64,000 bases of DNA, taken from Polytrichum commune (Eukaryota; Streptophyta; Polytrichopsida; Polytrichales; Polytrichaceae). Position numbers and translations under genes: made by a program. This document shows positions 35,106 to 45,882 of the stretch, piece after piece (the stretch's first letter is position 1; the number at the start of each line of letters is the position of its first letter). Where the stretch lies: positions 12,560,501-12,624,500 of the forward strand of contig OX485805.1 in assembly GCA_950295325.1 (NCBI GenBank). The letters run 5' to 3'. The notes below the pieces were generated by a model that was not told the DNA's origin, did no database searches, and was given only the letters and a program-made list of their open reading frames with translations.

Positions 35106-35856
35106 ACAAAACGTCTCCAAACTAACAAAATAAAATTTTATAAAGAGCAAACCTACACATGGACCCTCATATTACTTTTGCATCTCAACGTGATTCTAAA
35201 ACGTGAACTGACAATTTTCATCATTTACAATTGCCCACCACATGAGACAATTCTCGATCCAATCCAATGCTTGAAATCGTCAATGGCCCACATACCTTAC
35301 TAGCAAACTTTGTTAGTGATGTAAATGCAACTGGCTTTTAAACCGATTCACAAAAGTTGATGTGGTGGTATCAATGAGGTTAATCAATGTGGTGTATTTG
35401 AGCAGTTACTTCAATAAGTGTGTTGTTACGGAGCTCATCTATCATTTTTCCATAAGTTGGTTGCAGAAGGTGACATACATACATAACATACGTTCGCCAA
35501 AGAGGTCTGAAAAAAATCCATTCACAGATGAGGATTGTTTTTGTTGAACATATGCAGACTTGTGTTGTAGTCTATTATTGAATACATGGGAATGGGGAAG
35601 TTTTTCCAAAATGAAGCTTCTCATGTTAACTGGAACAAAAATCAGATGCAGTATTGATGATGGGCATGCACGGGTCTACTTGCATTTTGGCACTTGGGTT
35701 TTTGAGAGTATCAAAACCCCTTTGAGCCAATGATGAATGAAGATGCACAAAGAGACAACAATTGCTGATTAGATTGAGTTTTTGTGTCCTCGTGTGTCAA
35801 ATGATTGGAACGGAAATGGAAAACATCATAATCTAGCCAATGGATACTGGTAAATG
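35106..35856. other. Non-coding spacer
   Basis: Mixed AT-rich sequence with no recognised gene. About 35,669 (CACGGGTCTACTTGCATT) could be the eroded left terminus of the hAT-like element whose right end is at 36,116. Confidence 0.3.
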
Positions 35857-36116
35857 ATAACTAAATTTGATGATTTATTTATTTTGATTATAAAACATAT
35901 TGTTTCTAACTAGAATGACGCAGAATTGAACTGAAAAAACTACAAAAATGAAGATGACTAAAAATTTCAGAAATATATACAAAAGATACTATCGATGGTT
36001 ATGTATATGTAGAAAAAATATAAAAAATCTGAAACTTATCTATGGCATGTAATATAGGGGTAGCAAACTTTGTTCGCATGTGGTGTTCAACTTGACAATG
36101 GAGTGACCTCCCTGTG
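35857..36116 (+). mobile_element. hAT-like MITE, right part (inverted partner of 60,062-60,321)
   Basis: About 260 bp are the reverse complement of 60,062-60,321. Shared landmarks are GCATGTAATATAGGGGTAGC, ACTAAATTTGATGATTT and TTCTAACTAGAATGAC. The right terminus CAATGGAGTGACCTCCCTGTG corresponds to the TIR of the complete element at 60,062. A left terminus is not clear, so only the matching part is given. No coding sequence. Confidence 0.7.
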
Positions 36117-36279
36117 GGATTTGGCAGGTGTCCATCTTCATCATTCAATTGATGAAGAGTAGCCCTTGAAAAGTACTCAAAGATGCCTCAAACATGCCAC
36201 CTTTTGTTCATGCTTCAAGAAATATCCTTCCCGCCCTCCAACTTGTAAGTGCAACACTCCAAAGTTCACGACATAGTAA

Positions 36280-36775
36280 GGTACTGGGGCCTTAGAGCGA
36301 CACTTCACGAAGCTTTTTCTATTTCACGTACGTTGAATAGCTTGGATTTTTTTTTCAAAAACTTTCACAGATTAAAAAATTAATTAAAAAATTAAAAATT
36401 TCCCCCAAACACAAATAAATTCATAAGCAACCTATAGAGATTTCCAAAGTTGCCTTAAGGAAAGAGCCTTTTTCTTCTCCACTAAATTGATGCTAGATTG
36501 TTGTTGATGCTAGATTGCTAGGTGAGAATCACCACAAAATTTATCTTATTGTGGGCGAGGATCTTCTATTGAATGAAGGTGTTGTCCCCTTCTCATGGAT
36601 CACTTCTTACACCGCATTGTTCAGTGGATAAATCCCTATTAGCCATTGTGATTGGCCAAAGTTGGTGCTCTTCTGAAAGCGTTCTTGCATCTTTCTTACA
36701 CCGCTATTATGAATGGCCAAAGTGGTGTTATTTTATAGTTAATGCTGCATATGATTAATTGCTTTTAACAATGAC
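36280..36775 (+). repeat. Dispersed repeat, copy 2 (partner at 15,440-15,925)
   Basis: Collinear with 15,440-15,925, sharing CTATTTCA.GTA.GTT.AA, GGTGTTGTCCCC, ATTAGCCATTGTGATTGGCC and AAGCGTTCTTGCATCTTTC. It ends at the Tourist-like MITE at 36,779. Non-coding, of unknown origin. Confidence 0.65.
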
Positions 36776-36778
36776 TTA

Positions 36779-36936
36779 TAGCCCACCCACACTTACTGGT
36801 GCAAGCTACTAGTGAACGGTTTCTACCAACACTAGTTACATCCAATGGCTCTCACTAGCCAAATTGGAGCTAAAAGTGGCCTTTGCTAGTTGGAGCCATT
36901 CATTGTTGGCCCACACTAGTAAGTGTGGGTGGGCTA
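36779..36936. mobile_element. Tourist-like fold-back MITE (158 bp)
   Basis: TAGCCCACCCACACTTACTG at the left and its inverse (AGTAAGTGTGGGTGGGCTA) at the right form a 22-bp near-perfect TIR. TTA stands immediately outside both ends (36,776-36,778 and 36,937-36,939). The interior is also partly self-complementary (CCAATGGCTC... and ...GGAGCCATT). The TTA duplication and small size fit a Tourist-type MITE driven by PIF/Harbinger transposases; the TIR differs from the GGGGCGG family in this window. Confidence 0.88.
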
Positions 36937-36939
36937 TTA

Positions 36940-37522
36940 CTCAATGGCACCGTCGCACTCACTTGTTGATAATTTAAGGATTAAAAATAGATGTCAAAAA
37001 AAGGAGGTGTTACTTTAAGGCCTCAAGTGGAGCACCCACCCACACATCCAAAACTAGAGGTTTTCATAAAAAGCCGTCTCAGATTGGAGAGGTGAAATTG
37101 GATGTTTTGAAACTTGCGGTCACACTACATGTGCAAATGAGATGTTGTTCTGTTAGCTTAATGGCATGTGGTGGGTTGAAGAGCTGCAAGGTCCTAGACA
37201 CCTTTACCATGTGCTTTGACCAAATATTAAATAATTTACTTGGTTTCCACTCCTCTTTCTCTATTGAAAATTAATCATTTTTTTAAAAGAATGGTTACTT
37301 GGTTCCCACCCCTCTTCTGTATTCAAGATTTTTTTTATTTAAAATAAAATAAAATAAAATTTTAGAATCACTCCTATAATACCATGGAGGGGGTCATTGG
37401 AAATTCTCTCTTTATCACTCAAGATTTGTATTTGTGTAATGTCAATAAACCCTCTTGAATATTGTTGTCCTCCTCTCCTTTGTTCCATGACAATGGCATG
37501 AAACAAGTTTACATTTTGATTC
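36940..37522. other. Spacer, possibly the left part of a decayed Harbinger element
   Basis: No gene is recognised. It includes an (AAAAT)n run at about 37,337-37,363. The Harbinger transposase remnant begins just downstream, so the left terminus of that element should lie here, but I could not find a matching TIR pair. Confidence 0.3.
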
Positions 37523-38644
37523 TTGTTTCTCATGGTCTTTAGTTCCAAATATGGGGTTTTAGGGAGTTTTGGGTGTACCCTTGGTCCAACCATTATTGGA
37601 AGTTCACACATAAAAATAGTGTGGCAAGCCACCACGGAAATGTGTGATGAGAATTATGTGGTAGAATATCATATGACTTTTCATTCTTTTAATGTTTTGT
37701 GTGACTTGCTCAAACCTTATGCGCAAGCCAACACTACAAATTGGAGGAAACCAATAGAGTTTGAAAAAGTCGTTGTTGCAGTTTTAAAAAGATTAGTATC
37801 CAAAGCATCAAATGAAGTTATTTCTAGTCAATATGGCATAGTCAAGTATGTTGATGAAGTACACACTCTTTATTATTGATGCATAATCTGCTGGAGATAA
37901 ACTTTTCCTTGTGTTTATTAGTAGATTGCACATAAAAATAGTAGTCAATATTATCGTAAGTTTTAAGGATTTGACATGGATAAGTCATATGTGTGGTGTT
38001 ATTGACAGTGCACACATCAAGCTTGCAGAGAAATCTAAAGTAGCCTTTGTTCTAGGAGATTACTAGAATAGATATAATTATTATAGTGTCTTAGTACAAA
38101 TGGTTTGTGATTCTAATATATATATTTTTGAGATAAGGTTGTATTAGCACTTGGTGGGACACATGATGCAACTCACCTTCGTGCTTTGTCCTTACATAGA
38201 GGATTCATGCAACATGAAATCTTACAAGAACCAATTCTTAACCTAGGAGGGGAAATATTAGGCCCTATGTAGTTGGTGATGCAACTTATCATTTTTTCAT
38301 CAATATCCAAGAAACAAATAGTCAATGTTTTTTTTTTTGGAGATGTGCAAAGAGATGCTTATGACAAGGCATTGCGGAGTGGTTGTGTAAAGATTGAAAA
38401 TGTTTTTGCCTTTTTAAAGAATAAGTGGCAGGTATTGAAGAATCTTAATTTCATCACTCTTCATTATGGGCAAGTTATTCTCGCATGTTGTGTGTTACAC
38501 AATTTTTGCAATTTACATGCAAATAGACTTGCCGAATATCCACCCCTTCCACTTGAAGATTTTAATGGTTTGGGCCATCATAGACGATTAGAAACTGAGA
38601 ACCAATCAAAAGTTGTAGCTGGGAGGATTTATTTGAAGATTTAA
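37523..38644 (+). pseudogene. PIF/Harbinger transposase remnant
   Basis: DDE-type transposase (DDE_4 family) that would cut and paste the element. The N-terminal part (37,523-37,879) has FHSFNVLCDLLKPY and NWRKPIEFEKVVVAVLKRL, as in plant Harbinger proteins. The central part (about 37,990-38,280), read across stops and a frameshift, has CGVIDSAHI (first catalytic Asp), NYYSVLVQMVCDSN and GGTHDATHLRALS (second Asp), then VVGDATYHF. The last part (38,273-38,644) has SGCVKIENVFAFLKNKW and ILACCVLHNFCNL, which carry the catalytic Glu and the conserved end. In-frame stops include TAG at 38,064-38,066. Together with the - strand gene at 39,776-40,340 it forms the usual two-gene set, arranged tail to tail. 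Disabled. Confidence 0.85.
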
Positions 38645-39775
38645 AGATGCATATTATAGGTAATTGGTTAGTACATAGACTAATGTACATTGTGTTTTGG
38701 TGGAATATTATGTAAGAAATACATGCATATATACATGACTACATTTGTCTTCTAAAAATTTGATATATGCATAAAGTTAGTATTTTTAGGGTAATTTTAT
38801 TCAAATACATAATATTGATTTGTATTGTGATGAATTTTTTATTAAGTCATCTTTGAAAATATTGGAGATTGACACAATCTATATTCTATAACTACATACA
38901 AAAAATCTATTATAAAATCTATTCTTATGTACTAGGTTGCATGCCATATTGCAATATAATTTTCTCTTCATAAAGCTATTTGTATTAGACTATATTGTCA
39001 AGTTGACAAGTGGTGGACTTGACATTTCTAGGCCTCTAGGCAATAGTACAACCATTTGCCAATAATGTAGATGACAATAAATATGATAAATAATGTAGGA
39101 CATGTGCAAGATTGGCTAAAGGACCAAGCTCAATGAAAAGACAAAAGTGGAGAAAATATCATCATGCCTACAATCTAATAACATTCTCTACATTGGAACA
39201 AACAAAATTCAAGGAGCTTAAGGTAAGATTGCATTTGTTAAATCGTGAAGTAACTCCTCCAAATATATAATACTCATGTACTATTAATGTAGAACATTGT
39301 TAAAAAAAGTACAAACAATCTATCCATCTATATATAAACCTAACTTCACTTATAATATACCAATACCTAGAAACTTATACTCAGAATAGTATCTCAACAC
39401 ATGTGTCTATCTTTTATTTAAGTTCACTTGATGCCAAAGATCCACGACCTTGTCCACTTCTTCCGGATTCCAACTTCAAGCAAAGAAGTTGGACTTTAAG
39501 GTCTTTAGACCTTTTCATTTTTTTTCTTCTTCTATATCCAAAGTATTTTCATGGAGATGGAATTCCAAGCTCTACCTATCATGGTGCATTTCTGCAACTA
39601 AGGCCATATGATCACTTGCCAATTTCAATTTATCTCCTTCATAGCTTTGTAAGTGTCTACAAAGCTTTTCAATACCAAAGCCATTTGAACTCCCTCTTGC
39701 ATATCAAGATATTTGTAATAATAATAAATAGAATTAACCTTGCTATCAACATTATTCAACCCATAAACTCGTTCT
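38645..39775. other. Interior of decayed Harbinger element or spacer
   Basis: AT-rich sequence between the two convergent Harbinger genes. A 167-codon + strand ORF at 39,403-39,906 overlaps the 3' part of the opposite-strand gene; it has no domain I recognise and is probably chance. No TIR, tandem repeat or RNA gene was seen. Confidence 0.35.
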
Positions 39776-40340
39776 CTAGAAGAGTTCGGTGCTATGGGTG
39801 GGGGTTACTTCAACAACATTTACAGATGGGGATAAATATGTGTTATCTAAAATCTTATCAGGAGAAGGAGACATCGGCTTGGGGTTTTCTATACCCTCGG
39901 AATTGAGGTCTATAACAAATGAAGTACCCTCATAGTCATCCAAAATATTACATTGGCGGTAAAAAAAATACCTCACTTCCAAGGTCATGTGCATCCAGCA
40001 TACCCGCATTTTCTAGAGTAGCTCCCCACAAGTAGTCATGTTTGTCATACCATGGGCATTCCGATGGCACCCCTCTAGTAATCTTAACAACCTTGGCTCG
40101 CTTAGATTTGTCGTGTTTCTTACACCACTCAATCTTTGGTTGAATGTTATTGATGGTCCACGCCTTGTATTTAACTTTTTTTTGTTTTTTTTTACAATCT
40201 CACTCTAATGACGTGCTTTCAAGTTGTTGGTTAGTGTGAGTCACATAGAGCTCTTCGTAAATTTTGAGTAAAGAGGTAACTTGCTCGTCTTCCCATCTCA
40301 TTGTTGAACTTGTAGAAGTCTTGGAAGTCTTGGGAGCCAT
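39776..40340 (-). pseudogene. Harbinger second protein (Myb/trihelix-like DNA-binding), broken
   Basis: From ATG at 40,340 (minus strand) the translation starts MAPKTSKTS and continues MRWEDEQVTSLLKIYEELY, then IEWCKKHDKSKRAKV and PWYDKHDYLWGATLENA. This matches the layout of the Myb/SANT (trihelix) DNA-binding protein that accompanies the transposase in plant PIF/Harbinger elements: W..D..V..LL..Y.E, then a Lys-rich helix, then W...D.LWG. An in-frame TGA occurs at 40,200-40,202, and a frame change at a T-rich run near 39,960 separates the last 78 codons. It helps the transposase bind DNA and enter the nucleus in other elements. Confidence 0.65.
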
Positions 40341-43300
40341 GATTCTACACAACATATACAAAATAAAAATTCAAAGAAATATAGCCTAAACTTTGATGAT
40401 CAATACCGGATGCAAATTTCAACAGAATAATATGATCTTTCGTTCAACTTTTCCCTCATATCAATCATTTTGTTGGATGATAGCCAACAATACCAAAAAA
40501 TTTACATACTTTGAACAATACCCAAGAAATAGAAACTAGTCTAAGTTTTGATATAGGACTTTCCAACCCTCTAATCCCCTCACTTCTTAATGAAATTCAC
40601 AAAAAGACAAATGCAATAGAAGCGCATTTAGAAGTAGACCATCAAAGTTCAAAACATCAACCTAAAAAATGAAAAATAAATAAAGACGCAAATGTACATC
40701 ATTTTTTTTGGATTTTTATCTATCAAGCAAGCTTGCTTTATGAGATTCTAGAGCTACACAAGACTTGCTTAATATATTGATTAAATACGAGAAACTTAGT
40801 TGCTAGCTCAATCCCACCTCAAAGTTGACTAGGTAACAAATAGACCAACATATTAACTTTAAACATCTAAGGCAGATGATGCATTCTTATTGCCCCCCAA
40901 AATGGCGGGTTGTATTTTTCTTCCACAATTTTCCAAGAGCTGGTAGTTTGGTGGGGTGGCAAACCCCCATTCCCAACTGCCAATTTAAGTGAGGGTTTAT
41001 AATTTTTGGAATTTAAGGAAGGTGGTGTCAATGGGGGACACTAAAAATTTCCCACCCTATGTGCCCCCCTTTTTCAGTACCTTAAGAGTTATTTGTGAAG
41101 TAAAGCAAATGAAACCATGGGTTTAGTCCCAAACCCTAAGTTTATAAGAATTAATACAAAGCCACTCAAGTTTTCTTAATGGTTAAATTACCATGCACAA
41201 AGAGTGGTGTTGGGCTATTAAAAACTGGCTTTCTAGCTTGTCCTACTAGGATGAGTGGGCCAAGCTATCCTTGCATAGGTCAATCTGGATTTAGACAGTG
41301 TGTCGCATGCGCATACCCCTATATTAGATCCTAATTTTTTCTCAAAATTTTTGAGGTGGAAAGAGGAGGTCCCAAAAGTTTCAACAAATTTCAAAACATA
41401 ATCCAATACACATCAAGCTAACGAGCTCTTAATAGAAAGTTTTCTCAAAGAAAGATCAAACCCATGGTTTTGGTCCCTCCTTGAGAGACTTTACAAATAA
41501 CTCTAGCAGAGTAGACGGAGGTATTTTCGTTAACTTGAGCAATTTCGCATAGGTGTGATATTGGGGCAATTTTTCACATTGTTGAAAATTGATGTCACAC
41601 CATTTAACAAAAAAATCATAATTTATTTCCAAGTTAGAAATAACTGTAAAATTTCAAAGGCAAGATTCTCTCCTGACCCATATTCACAGTATAGGTCAAC
41701 TTATTTCCGATAACTAGAAGGCAAAAACTTGAGTACAATTAATGCCCTTTTCCAAAAACCCCTCTGTGCTCTTTTAAATTACTTTTTCCATCATGCTGAA
41801 TGTGAAGGCAACATGTGTGAAATTTCACGGTTTTTTTCATCACAGTATAAAATGACAACTACATGTGTGGAACTTCACGACTTTAGGGTACTCTATATAT
41901 TAAGATTTGGGGGGGGGGGATGTTGGTATCAAAAATGGGCTTGTCTACTCTATAACCTTCTCCCTTTCCTACAAAGTCTTGCAAAAAACTAAGTACTAGG
42001 GTGTTATCTTAAACAAGATCATGCCAAAAGTTGAAAGAAATGACCCATTCATTGAGTTTGGAGAATTTGGAGCAAGTTCATTGGTTTAGGACTTGAGATG
42101 CACACCAATGCTAAGGCAACGATGAGCTCCAATGGATAATATCACATAACATATCTTCATTTTATAGTGGAGCATCATACATAGTGTTTAGAGATGAAAG
42201 ACAAATACTCTTAAATTTTGTGAGCAGCCTAATTCGACTCCATCTAAACAACTTGAAAACCACAAAGTGGGGTTACTAGTTCAAGAGAAAATGCCACAAA
42301 TGTTTATACATTGGATGTTGAATATGCAAGACGCCACAAAAAGGCTTGAGGTGTTTGTGTACATTGTGAGATTAAGGTGGTGGTATATTCCAACAATTGC
42401 AAATTCATCTCTCAAAAATATTGCAATGACCTTCTACATGAAGGCATGACATCCTAAAACAAATGATTGTGGTATTTGGCGAACTTTGTTTTTAAACATT
42501 GGCAAGAAATAGGGACAATTATTTGGAAACGAGAGTTTATTTAAACCCTTCACATCTAATAAGATGATGTAGGAATTGAATGTGGAGCCTACACTCGTTG
42601 ATTAGATGGCGTAGGTAAACATGTTTGGTTTCATTTGCAAACTGGTAAGGTGAGGATGATATTCCTAGTCTTGGCTCTTGAAAACTGATAATGTGATGAA
42701 AGTGATACTCCTCCAAACTATAGCTCACAAATGCCAACTTTAAGAGCTCAATTGTGGCAAGAAATTTCCCTATGCAAATACATGTTTTGGGTTCAGGGTT
42801 GCAACTCTTTTGGCCTTATTCTTGTGGAGGGCGGTTTAAGAAAAAATTCAAGTTCGTTAAAACTTTGAGAGTCCCTTACAAACCCTCAAACTTAACTTCC
42901 AAAGAAAGAGAACCTCACTTGGTTTTTTGGCCTTCCACCACAAAGGTTGAATCTTCATCTTTGCAAAGCCACGCGGGACAACATGGTGGAAACATATTTG
43001 CTAATATTTGGATGTTGGGTATCTTTTCAAATAAACTTCTCTTGCATTTCCAAGCTTATTAATTCACAGCTTCTTCCCGCTTTTACTCACAAACATCAAG
43101 TGGATCAGCCGTTTAGAGAGTTAGATTTTCACCAACTTCATTATGCACTAGAATGGTAGCTCATCAATGAAATTGATTTAGGAGTCTGGCTTATGCGACT
43201 AAAAGTACATCCAGTTGATGTCAAATCAACTAATATTCTAGAGTGGCAGAGTGCATTAGTCTTTGTGAAATAGATGCTAATGATGTCTTGATAGTCCAAT

Positions 43301-43471
43301 TGAAAGAAACACTTGAGACTCCCTAATACTACGTTTTCAAATAATGCATAACATTATTAGGCTAAGTGACCAAGTTGGGAATATGTCATGTAAGGTGCTA
43401 GAGTTATACTTTATGGATGCTTGTTAGTAGGTGGATTTAACTTGAGAAATGAGTGAGATCTAGGTGAAGCA
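40341..43471. other. Non-coding spacer
   Basis: No gene or complete mobile element could be supported. There are scattered G/C homopolymers (a 10-bp G run at about 41,910) and AT-rich stretches. The right terminus of the Harbinger remnant should lie in the first kilobase, but no TIR partner was found. ORFs up to 102 codons (42,754-43,062) show no domain. Confidence 0.35.
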
Positions 43472-43690
43472 CTACCCTTGTATATTATTAGAATGGAACA
43501 ATTGATAACAACTGAATAATGTTATGTGACTGGAACTTATCCCTAATGGAGTTACATAGGGACATTCCAACACAAAGTGTACCTCAGTTGCAACTACGTT
43601 ATGAGAGCAAAAGTGGCATAATCTATTATCTCTAGAGATAGGAAGTTGCATCGTTGAGACACACAACTTCATGCCTCCAACAACACTGAG
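43472..43690 (-). pseudogene. Second LINE family: C-terminal cysteine-motif fragment
   Basis: The minus-strand translation has PISRDNRLCHFCSHNVV followed by EVHFVLECPYVTPL. A Cys-x2-Cys, then E-x-HF-(x3)-CP motif is the end of a LINE/reverse-transcriptase ORF2 protein. The same segment recurs at about 59,500-59,600 (+ strand) with MSRDNKLCHF and EAHFVLER. Only the tail of the protein remains. It differs from the RNase H LINE at 4-11 kb. Confidence 0.6.
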
Positions 43691-44478
43691 ATCTCTTCTC
43701 CAAGGCCACCATTAGAGACGGTAGCTACCCTGGACACGGCACATGCAACCAACCCCTAAAATTGATAACAATTATGAGCACATAACTCATGTCCAAGGAG
43801 ATTTTGGAGCATAATTGATCGAGGTCCTATTGTTTCCAATATAAATTGGTTACATGTTGGCATCTTTTGGTTTTTTTAATTAAATTCAGGAATATACTAT
43901 GAATTCCTCTAAACCAATTGGGATTTTTCTTGAAGTCTTCAAATGGAACCAGTTATTCCTCAAACTCAATTGGTTGTAACTAGCTATCAGGGGCGGTTTA
44001 CACTATGGACCAAGAGCCATGACCATTAAATTCTAAAATCTGTGATTGGAGAGTAAAGTGCTCTTGGTCCCATTTGGCTTTACACTACCTTGAAAAAAGG
44101 AGAATGACCACTAACTTTGAGGTCCCCAAAAACTACTAAAATCTGCCATTTGGATAATGTGCCATGATCCAACGGGTTTTCCGTTGAGGCGAGGCAAAAT
44201 GCTCGACTCAACGGAAATCAAGGGAGCCGTAAGGCTGAAAATCAGCCATTGGCTGAATTTTTTTTTTTAATATTTTTTTTTCCCGATTTTTTTTGACGTT
44301 ATTGTAGATCGTTGGGATAGAATTTTTTTACATAGTTATCGAAGACCGTTGGGTTTAGGGTTTAAGAAGGAATAAAAAACCATGTGTTCCTGTTTGCTTT
44401 CTCATGTTTTGTGCATGCACTGTTTTTGCTGATTTTTTGTTGTGTTTTGCTAAAAAAAATTTCACATTTTTTTCATTA

Positions 44479-45777
44479 ATGGAGGGGTATAGTGCAGATG
44501 GAGAAATTAAGGATTCCGAAGGAAAGATTTGGTCCCAAAATTCTGAGTGGATGAGATTTTCAAACCCAATTTCTTTGCCTCCAAATCATGTACCAGCAGA
44601 AATTCCTCAATTGCGATTTCAGCATGCTCAAAATCTGTTTTCTTCTCATTTTAGTAGATATCTCTCTCTCTCTTCACCTCCTTTTCAAAGACTTCCTCAT
44701 AGTGAGAGAGAGCTAGAAGAGATTGGAACCCAAATCCCGTGTAGTGAATTCTCAAGAGGAAATGAGATTTTGGAGGTGAAAAAAGAAGAAGGAAAAATAC
44801 CCAAATCTGCTCCAAAGAAAAGAGGTCGTCATTCGAAGGAGAAAACAAAAACCAAGAAAACAAAAACCAACATAATTGATCTTGAAGACATGGAAGATGT
44901 GGAGGATACGACAACAAAGTGGAGGGATTTTGAAGTGGAAACTTTGATTGCCTTACGGGGAGAGATGGACGAGGAGTTTGCAAGAGCAGCAAACAAACAA
45001 GATAAAGTTTTTTTCCCATGATGTTGTAAAATTATGCAAAAAAAATTTGAATGTAGTTGAATGAGGTTGTGTGGTTGTATGTGGGCCGTAGAAGGCCTTG
45101 GCCTTAGCCGCTAGCCCTAGCCCCCCCCCCAAAACGGAGGCGGCCGCTACCGCGGGGACTTCGAGATTTTGGTCGCGCCATGCCTCGCGCGCGAGGGGAT
45201 CGAACCCATGCGGGCAAGATGCAAAGCCTTACCACCCACCTCCAACCATTACACCAAGACATTTTCCTTGTGTGCAACCACTCTTTGGATGATCTTTGTA
45301 ATAGAAACAAACTTCCTTCCTATGCTGGAATGTTTTTACAAGTTGCATTTTTATCCATTTTGAGCTTGTTTTTTACCATTGTCTTATCATTTCTTGTCAT
45401 GTATTGTAGGACAAAACATGTGGATAAAATTACAAATCCGAATGGTGGCTGGAATTTGAGGATTTAACCGCTCATGGTTATCTTGCAAGAAGAAATACAA
45501 GAATATTTTAGCGGAGTACAGAAATGACAAGCGTGCAAATGAAATTTCGGGTTCGGACCGCAAGCATGAGTGTAGATGGTTTGATGAAATGGATACATGG
45601 AATAGCAAACATGCAAGTGTGCACAACCAAATTCCAGCAAGTGCCCAAAAAGGAGATGAGACATATGGTACACCACCTACAACTCCAGAAATTTTTCAAC
45701 CTAGTCCATCTACAGCACCATCCACAAAAGAAAAAAAAAGACTCAAGAGAATATTGAAGGTCTTCTTTAGCAAGTAG
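44479..45777 (+). pseudogene. Harbinger trihelix/Myb protein, two exons, one stop
   Basis: Exon 1 (ATG at 44,479) encodes an acidic/basic N-terminus, a Lys-rich block (APKKRGRHSKEKTKTKKTK, likely nuclear localisation), then KWRDFEVETLIALRGEMDEEF, the first helix of a trihelix domain. Exon 2, after an acceptor near 45,410, continues it: W at 45,420, GFNRSWLSCKKKYKNILAEY (second and third helices) and RWFDEMDTWN, then a Pro/Ser/Thr-rich tail to the stop at 45,775-45,777. One in-frame TGA lies directly before GFNRSW (45,447-45,449). The intervening intron contains the SINE-like insertion; the exact donor is not clear. Such proteins bind the element ends and assist the transposase. Confidence 0.75.
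45074..45267 (-). mobile_element. tRNA-derived SINE-like insertion in Harbinger intron
   Basis: Read on the minus strand: a box A-like TTGGTGTAATGGTTGG, 34 bp, then a perfect box B GGGTTCGATCCCC; the intervening part includes GCTTTGCAT, an anticodon-loop-like stretch. The spacing and boxes are those of a tRNA, but downstream arms do not close an acceptor stem, so it is a tRNA-derived SINE head rather than a tRNA gene. The tail is GC-rich with a C11 run at 45,120-45,130 on +. TTGTGTG flanks both sides (45,067-45,073 and 45,268-45,274), a possible short target duplication. GC content differs sharply from the surrounding element. Confidence 0.6.
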
Positions 45778-45882
45778 TAGGAAATTCTACCATTCTTATT
45801 TCTACCTTACAGCAATCCACAGAGTTGCTAACAAACATGGATAGGAACTTTGCAGCCCTTCTAGAAAAATTCTAGTCGTCTT

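Noticed and set aside
39403-39906. 167-codon + strand ORF
   Set aside because: No recognisable domain; it overlaps the antisense of the Harbinger DNA-binding gene, which has better support.
36940-41100. Exact boundaries for the 37.5-40.3 kb Harbinger
   Set aside because: I compared likely terminal regions and found no convincing TIR pair or target duplication, so only the genes are annotated.
45140-45270. A functional tRNA gene
   Set aside because: Box A and B fit, but the acceptor stem does not close and the context is a transposon intron; SINE head is the better reading.
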